Of a DNA stretch of 64,000 nt, positions 56,316 to 64,000 are shown piece after piece. Position 1 is the first letter of the stretch. Every line of letters begins with the position of its first letter. The DNA is from Scleromitrula shiraiana. Taxonomy: Eukaryota; Ascomycota; Leotiomycetes; Helotiales; Sclerotiniaceae. The DNA lies in assembly GCA_028455995.1 (NCBI GenBank), contig JABELC010000001.1, forward strand, positions 3,088,501 to 3,152,500, in the 5' to 3' direction. The translations under genes and the position numbers were made by a program. The notes below the pieces were generated by a model. That model was not told where the DNA came from, made no database searches, and was given only the letters and a program-made list of their open reading frames with translations.

Positions 56316-57618
56316 GTTTCTTAGTATTCCAAGGTTCTCATGTCATAAAAGTAAACATTAATATATGGTATAAGGTAAAGAAAGAATTAAAAAAAGAGAA
56401 TGAAGAATTGATTGATTAAAGAGGAATAATAGAATTGATTGAATTGATAGGATTGATGGGATTGATGGGATTGATGGGATTGATGGTACGGGGGGATAGA
56501 GATAAGGCTGAATGCGATGGATGGAAAGTCAATGAATGCCCCACTTGATTTGAGAGTTGATTTTAGTAATTACTATCTGGGTCAGGGGTATGATACATCA
56601 GAAAAACAGACTTCAGGCTTTAGAGTCTTTAGAGGATTTAGAGGGTTTAGAATAAATAGTAAATAGCTTTAGGTTTTAAACCCTCAATTTATTCAGTTAT
56701 CAGGAATAATTCTAGAATGGAGAGTCTAGGCTCTCGACTTAAGTTTCTAGGCTTTGAACTATAAAAGTTGGTGGATGACTATGGTGGATGAATACAGTGG
56801 AGGACTAGGCGGACTACGCGGACTACCTAGGTACTAGATACTAATGACGTGAGGGGGTATGCGAGACTTTATGGAAAATGCGGGATAGTTAATAATTATT
56901 ATTAGTGATGGGAATTGGAAACTTGGAATTCTTCTTATTACTTTCTTCTTACTTTCTTTAACCTAATACTAATAATAAGACTTACAAAAAAACCAGGAAC
57001 TAATAATCATAAACTATCAAGAGAAAGAAATCTAAAAGAAATCTAAAAGAAATATCTACTGATGCTTCTTTCCTTTCTATTTACAACATATGTACTCGAG
57101 TATATGTACATAGAACTACTCGAGTAGTAGTTAATTTTATTATTGCTGTACTTTTTCATACTCGTCGACCTGAACCCAACCCCTACCATACCTACTAGGT
57201 ACTTATTACTATCTAGTATAGATAACCTCCTCTCTATCAATCCGTCCTAGAGTACCTAGATCCAATCCATAGTACCTAGTACCTACCATCCCATATCAAT
57301 TACACTTTCAGTTTTATATCATAATTTCTACCAATTCTCAATCTACTATCTACTCGTACTTATTAGGTATTTTCATTGTTTACTTTCTAGTGTTGAATGA
57401 GTTGAGATTCCTACAAGGCTACCAATTAAAGATAATTCCACGACGACAATAAACCAACCACAACAATTCATCTACATCTACTTTGGACTTCCAAAATCTA
57501 ATCTACGCGCTCCATAATATTTCTCAAGTTCGCATTATCCATTTAAATCTGCGTTAGGGTTACATGGTGACTACATCTTGTGCTTTCGATTTCCAAGTAC
57601 CTGGTTCACTCCCCCGCC
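56316..57618. other. Divergent promoter region
   Basis: Upstream regions of the MIT/coiled-coil gene (-) and the LAM-family gene (+), both likely with leaders here. It contains a GATTGATGG-type repeat (56430-56490), an AGTACCTA-rich part near 57190-57290, and several CTCGAGTA words near 57090-57130. No gene supported. Confidence 0.55.
56430..56490. repeat. (GGATTGATG)n repeat
   Basis: Five or so GGATTGATG/GAATTGATT nonamers upstream of the MIT/coiled-coil gene. Confidence 0.85.
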
Positions 57619-60600
57619 ATGGACGAGCCTCCCTCCTCACCAACGACTTCTGCATCTTCTAAATCTGGCATATCTGCTATGCTTTCAAAAGCTCGCAGTG
57701 GAAGGAAAGATAGAGATTCGGCGTCGAATTCATTGAGAAGTACAGATAGCGAAAACAATCGTGGAATTCGTGCCTCGTTGGAGGATGTGATAGATAAGCT
57801 CAAACATATTGGTCCAGATGATGATGCTGAATCCAATGGAACGAGTAGTATTAAAAAATTTGTATCGAAAGGGTTTGAATCGAAAAGAAGACGACTACAA
57901 CGCGAAGAGGAAGAAAGGGAATTAGAAGAGGAGGTAGCTCGAGGTAGAAGTGTTGCTGAACGAGGAACTTTGGAAAATGATGCCAACTGGTGTTCTAATG
58001 TGGCCGAGGCTGCTGGAAATTTAAGAATCGCAAGGCAAGAATCTGAGAGTAGTTTGTTAACATTTGATTCAGATACTGAACCGTGAGTTTTTAATAAATT
58101 TCTTTTCTCTCTTCGACTTTTCTCCTTCTTCTCTTCATCAATCTCTTTTCGTTTCCTTAAGGGGGAGGGGCTGTTCTCCTTTTATTTGTTTCATTTTCTA
58201 CTCACCGACTTGTCAATCCCGTGCGGTTATTATGGGGTTCGTTCAATGAGCGAGAGACATGGATGATTTAAAACAAGAGCTTCGGAACGTCCCATAGGAG
58301 GAATACTGTATCTCCTAGATCTCATTCAGCTGCTTGTTTGGGCTTCACAAAACCACAACCTTTTACTTTTACATACCTGTTTCCTATCCCAAGCAACATC
58401 ATTCTTGCATGCAAGGATATTTGTACACCTTGGATTCGCTTTACTATTTCATCGTCGTTTATCAAGCTGCATACTTGTACTCAATCTTTTAATCGTACCT
58501 CAATCATATTGTTTTGGATATTTTGCAGATCGTACGAGCTGCGCATTAACTTGTGGAGTGAATTGATAAAAAAAGTTCTAATACGAATTATGATATTGAT
58601 AGGGCAGTCGACACACCTCCGCCATTATCCTCTCATCCTTCGCACGCTGGGTATCTTACGACATCATCCCCACTTCTACAATCGACGATCCTCGACACCA
58701 CTCAATCCTTAGACGCACAACTAGACGCACAATTTGACGGAATCCCAAGAGCTTCGACTTTTTCGGGTGGCCTAGACAGACTGGCTCCCGCTGAGTTTAC
58801 AGACCCTGGTCTTTCAAATAATCCTCAACCTCCCACCGACGGGCTTATAAAACGAAGCACTTCTCCCGTTGGTAGATTAAAGGAGGTTTTCAAACCTCGG
58901 CGTGGATCAAGTGCTAATACAAGCCCAGACCGTAAGGCTGGAGGGGGAGGGGCAAATTTATCATCTCTAGGTAACAAGAACGGTGGGGCTGATTTACGGC
59001 GGGGGAGTGTAACTTCGAAAGCTGGCGCAATACTTCCTGATAAACAATTGCCTCAGAGCAAGCCAAAGTCTACTGCATCATCTCCTGAGAGGCCACGATC
59101 CGCCAAAGTCAACCCAATAATCACAACGAACGCACGCCCACAGACTCCACCATCCGCGAACAAGCCAGCACCTGTAATTGTCAATACACCCCCAACACCA
59201 ACCGATCCATCTTCCCCTCGATTTCCAAATTCCAATCCAACTTCCCCGACTATCTCGAATCCAAATGTCGTAACTTCTCCCTCGGGAAATATGATATCCC
59301 ATCGACGAGTTCGATCAGGTTCTAAAGAATTGGGACCTAGCAAACTATCCAATATCACTTCCGTACCATTAACACCCACACCTGAGACCGGTGCGGCCAC
59401 TCCAGGGCAAGGAGGGTTCTTCTCATCGGTGTTCTCCGCTGCACAAACCGCTGCAAACACTCTAAGCAATAGCATTACCAATACATCAGTACCAGGAGGA
59501 GCAAGGAATAGGAGTGGAGCGCAAGTAATCCCGCAGATTCAAGAAATTGATAGCCCAGAAGTCGAAACAATTGGAGAGAGCGCAAATTCCGAGAATTTTA
59601 TGGAAGAGAAAGAACCTGCAGTTAAGACTTTGGGCATGGGAGATTTGAGTTTAAGTCATCTTGGAATTTCAGAAGATCCAGCAATTCCAACAATGTCAAA
59701 ATCGGAAGACCTTCGTGGAGGATCTGATTCCGCTAAAGAAGATGATTTATTTGCTGGTCGTGCTGTGACAGCACCGAATATATTGACTGGAGAGAATCTC
59801 GAGGCTGTTTCTACTCCACAAGTCGAAGATTTACATTCTCTCTCCCGTCCACGATCCGTCTACGAACCTAGTACTACTGGAGATCAAACCCCGCCAAACG
59901 GAAGTGTCTTTGAAGGGAAAAGTGGTATACATCGCAGCGGAAGTATTCGAAGTGCAGGAAATCAACATAGGAAGAGGGGTAGTTCTGCGGCGACTGGCAC
60001 AACAATAGGCACTGCAATTGCTGCTGTAAATTCCTCGATTGCTAATCCAAGTCAAGGAGCACCCAAGATAACGGGTTTTGCAGTGGCAAGTAAAAAGAGG
60101 AATAAAGATTTTCATAATTTATTCAGAAGTGTACCAGAGGATGACTATCTTATCGAAGACTATAGTTGTGCTTTACAACGAGAGATCCTGGCGCATGGTA
60201 GACTCTACGTCTCCGAAGGTCATCTGTGCTTCAGCAGCAATATTTTTGGATGGGTAACAACTTTGGTTATGTCATTCGATGAGATAGTTTCTGTAGAAAA
60301 GAGGAGTACGGCCGTGATCTTCAAGAATGGTCTCATGATTTCCACATTACATTCCAAGAATGTGTTTGCTAGTTTTACAAGTCGCGACTCGACATACGAC
60401 CTGATAATAGGAATTTGGAAAATTAACCATCCAAGTCTAAGAAGTTCACTCAACGGCGTTACCCTCGAAGAGACTGGAGGCGGCGACAAAACCGAGAAGG
60501 ATGACGGAATCGTTCCGTCGCGTCCTGGTAGTATCTCTCAGTCTTCAGATGATAGTGAAGGCGGTGGTGATGTCTACGATGAAGATGAGGACGATGAGGA

Positions 60601-61963
60601 TGGCATGAGCTTCATCCAAGCCGATAGCATTGCTGACGGTGAATCTGGTGAAAAGGTTGTTAGTCGAAAGGCTTCTGCAGCCGCAGTAACGAATGGTGCG
60701 CCATTAGACGGAAGTAAACAGGACGGATCCACTGCTGCTGCGGACTTCGCTGGCCCAGCCACACATGCAGCAACTAATTGTACCGATGGTGATACTCATT
60801 ATGCAAAGGTTCTTGCAGATGAAGTCATTAATGCCCCACTGGGAAAAGTATATAGTCTTATGTTTGGGCCTGCATCTCTGACTTGGATGCGAAACTGGCT
60901 CACAGTGGAGCAAAAATGTCTTGAATTGACAATGGATGATAAAAGTCCTCTCAGTTTGGATAATAAAGTTCGGAATTATTCATACATTAAACCCTTGAAC
61001 GGTTCTATTGGTCCCAGGCAAACAAAATGTGTTTGTACAGAAACTTTGGATCATTTCGATCTCGAAAAAGCCGTTTCAGTTACTATATCCACAGCAACCC
61101 CAGATGTTCCCAGTGGTAATGTCTTCAGTACCAAAACCAAATATTGCCTCTCGTGGTCAGAAGGTAATGGAACTCGATTGCAGATGAATTGTGCGATTGA
61201 ATGGACTGGAAAAAGTTGGCTAAAAGGTTCGTTCAAATTCATTCTCCTTTGGTGCAGAAATTAATCAAGAATAGGCCCAATTGAAAAGGGTGCCAATGAT
61301 GGCCAAGTCCAATACGCCAAAGATATTATTGCATCCCTCAAAGCAGCCGTCTCATCCCGTCGTACAGGTCCTGCAGGCATTCCAAGTAAAGGTAAAAAGA
61401 AAGGCAAGAAGGGCACCAAAGTTCATAACCTCAGCAAGGCAACTGACGGTTCCTCCGATTCCAAACCTGAGGAAGCTAATTGGGGTCTTTTCGAGCCAGT
61501 GCGTGGTATTCTTGAACCATTAGCAGATATCGTAAAACCCCTCATAACAGGTAATATTCTATATGGATTGCTAGTCGGTTTATTGGTAGCAAGTTGGTTT
61601 GGGTTTGGTATACCGAAGAGAGGCGGCAGCAACAACGACGTTGGACTGGGATATTTGGGGACACCTGAAAGGATAGCAGCCTACGAGGAAATTTGGAGAA
61701 GGGAAGAAAGTGAACTTTGGTTGTGGCTAGAAGAGAGGGCCGGGATGGATAGGTTGAGAGAAGTTGGGAGGATGCCGCTCGAGAGGATGGATATTGAGGA
61801 TAGGTGGCAGAGAGAAAAGGAGAATGGTGAGGATATTCCTGACCACGAGTATGACAGAATGATCAAGGTTATGGACGAGAAATTCAGCGTGCTCAAAGAT
61901 GTCCAAGAGAGGCGCAAAGCGAAAGGCAAGGCGCCAGTTGAAAATGAAAACACGGAAGAATAA
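57619..61963 (+). CDS. LAM-family sterol-transfer protein (GRAM, VASt/StART-like, one span)
   Basis: Three exons, 57619-58082, 58603-61226, 61275-61963, about 1258 residues. The first intron is unusually long (520 nt); the second is 48 nt. Start: MDEPPSSPTT, the first ATG after an upstream CTG/TTG-only extension. Residues 1-640 are mostly disordered and Ser/Thr/Pro-rich. A GRAM domain lies at about 650-775 (FHNLFRSVPEDDYLIEDYSC, HGRLYVSEGHLCFSSNIFGW). An acidic linker follows, then a VASt/StART-like lipid domain at about 888-1060 (DEVINAPLGKVYSLMFG). IEKGANDGQ and a Lys-rich stretch come next, then one span at about 1118-1142 (NILYGLLVGLLVASWFGFG) and a C-terminal helix (ERIAAYEEIWRREESELWLW). 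This is the plan of yeast Ysp2/Lam2 and Lam4, which move sterols between ER and plasma membrane at contact sites. Confidence 0.92.
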
Positions 61964-63040
61964 GCTAGGAGGGTGAATGGTCGAGGTGGAAGATACAATC
62001 GACATATACTAAAGCACAAGCAAACTACTAGTTGAACTAGATAGAAGGCTCAGCACTACACACACATACACAGAAATCTGTTCATTTGTTTATTGTTTAT
62101 TGTATTAAGGATGGGAAGGGGGAAGCGAACCGGTATTTGTATGTACAGTACATCAGCGCGCAGGGTGTTTACGGAGCGGGAGTGCTTGAAACTCATTTAC
62201 ATTGCATCTATTCCCTTATTTTGTTCTTCCTTTCATTTGTCGGGTTTTCATCTGGGGAAGGGGTGGGAAAGGGGGAGGGTGGTTGCATCACTGCGTACAG
62301 ATAGTACTTTATATCATTTATTAGCGGTTAGTTAGTTCAATACTATACATATGGTTTTTGATTTTGATTTCGATATGTTTTTCATTGTTGGTGCGTGAGA
62401 GGTTGCTGTGATGGTTGTTGATGGGATAATCGACATAGGTAGGAGGAGGGGCTTCTGGCGACATTGCTATTCGGTGAGAGATATACGGAAATGGGTTACT
62501 CTATGCTGACAGTTTGTTACATTAATCGTGATTGAGCAACATATATGAATTTTGTAAAATCTTGAAATGCAAATGCATAAGGATGAGTAATTAAGCATAT
62601 TGTAAACTCTTCATATAATATTGTAAAACCACCCCTACGCCCTTTAAATAACACAAATACTAAAGACTAACTTGTAGCACTAAGATTGATCCTACGCTAC
62701 GGAAGTACTTTTCGCATTTATTTCAGGAACAAACTTTTAATATACTTATTAGTTAGAACCGTTTACTGGGGCGTTCTATCGAACGACTAGATTTTACAAA
62801 ATGTCACTAACGACGCCCTTCGCGCCTTCCCCTGGTCTAGTATTTGTGTTTATAAACTTACGTTAGATTCGAGCTTTCCCCGCAGTGCTTAGTAGGTAGT
62901 TCCCATAACTTAAATACCATCTCATCTCTCCATTGAGTTATCACTTTTCACTTCATATTCCTTACCATACCAATCTACAAACTGTACATACCCCCAAAAA
63001 AACAAATCCACCCTTCAGAAAAAAAAGAGAAGAAGAAAAA
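61964..63040. other. Intergenic spacer / GST promoter
   Basis: Downstream of the LAM-family gene and upstream of the GST-like gene. AT-rich. No supported gene; frames near 62086-62335 lack motifs. The 100 bp before the GST start are C/A-rich and free of ATG. Confidence 0.6.
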
Positions 63041-63808
63041 ATGCCCCAAACCTCCACCCACGGCACGCCAAGCCCCGCCAACGACGCTATAGGCGGCATC
63101 CCCACAATCCACTACTTTGATTTCCAATCGCGCGGACGGGGCCAAGTCGTGCGACTCCTGCTCATTGACGCCGGCGCCGCATACAAAGACATCCGGTACA
63201 CGTTTTCGGAATGGCCTGAACACAAGCGCAAGGAGGGGGGCATCTCGACGCTGAATCCGACGGGGAATATTCCCGTGGTGGAGATGCCGGATGGCAGGAT
63301 CCTGACGCAGAGCTATGCGATTCTGAGACATTGGAGTAGGTTGTTGGGAGCTTATGATGGCGGGGATGAGGGGGAGAGGTATTGGGTTGATGTTGTTTGT
63401 GATGTTGTTGTTGATTGTATGTTTTACCTTTATTCTGCTAGTGCAATCGTCTTGGTTGATGTACTAACTACTGTGTTTATAGGGCGCACCCTCTTCATAG
63501 CCGCCTTCTTCTCCCCAAACTCCAAAGAAGACTATCCCGTCCATCAACAAGGTACACAGCAAAAATACCTCAAGGCCATCGAAACACATTTGAAAGGTTC
63601 AGAGCTCTCAAAACGTGGTCCCTTTGTTATTGGAAAGGAAATTAGCTATGCGGATTTGGTACTGTATCAGATATTGCATGATGAGAATTTGGTGCAGGAG
63701 GGCAGGAAGGGCTTGGGTGGGTTTCCGAGGTTGAGGGAGTTGGTGGATGCGGTGGAGGGGAGGAAGAATATTAAGAAGTTTTTGGCGAGTGAGGATTATT
63801 TGGGTTAG
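63041..63808 (+). CDS. Glutathione S-transferase-like protein
   Basis: Two exons, 63041-63416 and 63483-63808, about 233 residues. The first ATG of the natural leader (MPQTSTHGTP) was preferred to an in-frame extension from 62933. The N-terminal thioredoxin-like domain has TIHYFDFQSRGRGQVVRLLL (21-40), where the Tyr near 24 is the likely catalytic residue. NPTGNIPVVEMPDGRILTQS follows, with the cis-Pro and the glutathione-binding Gln-Ser. The helical C-terminal domain has FVIGKEISYADLVLYQIL (the N-capping motif). This is the sigma/alpha-like layout. The family conjugates glutathione to electrophiles or isomerises substrates in the cytosol. The 66-nt intron has no stop and a length divisible by three, so an unspliced message would give a 255-residue protein. 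Confidence 0.88.
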   Translation: MPQTSTHGTPSPANDAIGGIPTIHYFDFQSRGRGQVVRLLLIDAGAAYKDIRYTFSEWPEHKRKEGGISTLNPTGNIPVVEMPDGRILTQSYAILRHWSRLLGAYDGGDEGERYWVDVVCDVVVDCMFYLYSASAIVLVDVLTTVFIGRTLFIAAFFSPNSKEDYPVHQQGTQQKYLKAIETHLKGSELSKRGPFVIGKEISYADLVLYQILHDENLVQEGRKGLGGFPRLRELVDAVEGRKNIKKFLASEDYLG

Positions 63809-64000
63809 GGGAGTTGGGGATGGAGATGGAGATGGAGATGGGAAAAGGAAAAGGAAAAGGAAATTGTGTATGGTGTGTTGAATTCGCAATAGATCATGGA
63901 ATTAACATAATTATTAGCTCTTGACTTGTTACTATCAGTTCAGTGAATAATTCAGTTGAGGTGAAAAACAGAAGCTATGAAGCCTGGGATTAGCTATCGT
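63809..64000. other. 3' flank of the GST-like gene
   Basis: Short repeats GGAGAT and GGAAAA directly after the stop codon, then ordinary AT-rich sequence to the window end. Confidence 0.6.

Noticed and set aside
58338..58712. 124-codon frame inside the long LAM intron as a separate gene
   Set aside because: It crosses into exon 2 in the wrong frame and has no motif; splicing across 58083-58602 gives a continuous protein.
62933..63040. In-frame extension of the GST-like protein
   Set aside because: Starts in a leader-like C/A-rich region and adds a low-complexity Lys-rich stretch; the ATG at 63041 begins a normal GST N-terminus.

Overview
The window looks like nuclear DNA of a filamentous ascomycete. 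Protein genes are broken by short GT-AG introns, mostly 49-160 nt, often with CTAAC/CTGAC-like branch sites. There is one intron-containing tRNA gene, no operons or ribosome binding sites, and AT-rich spacers full of microsatellites. The protein set (AIM11, FMP52-like, DUF3433, DUF5672, Uds1 domain, Git1-like transporter) is typical of Pezizomycotina. General resemblance suggests Leotiomycetes, perhaps Sclerotiniaceae, but this is inference and was not searched.

Layout. 1-4.3 kb: AT-rich spacer with a diverged ~300-bp tandem duplication. 4.7-8.5 kb: a Uds1-domain protein (+) and an FMP52-like NAD(P)-binding protein (-). 8.5-23 kb: long repeat-rich spacers around a DUF3433 membrane protein, an acyl-protein thioesterase-like hydrolase and a four-span membrane protein, all on -. 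23-34 kb: a Git1-like transporter (-), a large low-complexity protein (+), and an RBM5/10-like splicing factor (-). The last fires away from the molybdopterin synthase catalytic subunit (+) across a 300-bp shared promoter. 35.6-40 kb: a secreted Ser/Thr-rich protein (-), a 2OG-Fe(II) oxygenase (+) and a mitochondrial-looking short-chain dehydrogenase (+). 40-45 kb: a gene-poor island holding gene relics and a tRNA-Arg(UCU). 45-52 kb: two proteins I do not recognise, AIM11, and a DUF5672 membrane-anchored protein. 52-64 kb: pantothenate kinase, an MIT/coiled-coil protein that may be Atg38-like, a GRAM-VASt sterol-transfer protein of the LAM family, and a glutathione S-transferase-like protein.

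The genes do not form one pathway. Most are housekeeping functions: coenzyme A and molybdenum cofactor synthesis, splicing, lipid transfer, mitochondria. I found no biosynthetic cluster, CRISPR array, intact transposon or convincing undescribed system. The least ordinary stretch is the 40-45 kb island. There the 5' half of a PTH11-like receptor gene, already carrying a stop, lies against the frameshifted 3' end of an amino-acid/choline permease gene. I rebuilt exon joins by hand from reading frame and splice signals; they have not been checked against transcripts.
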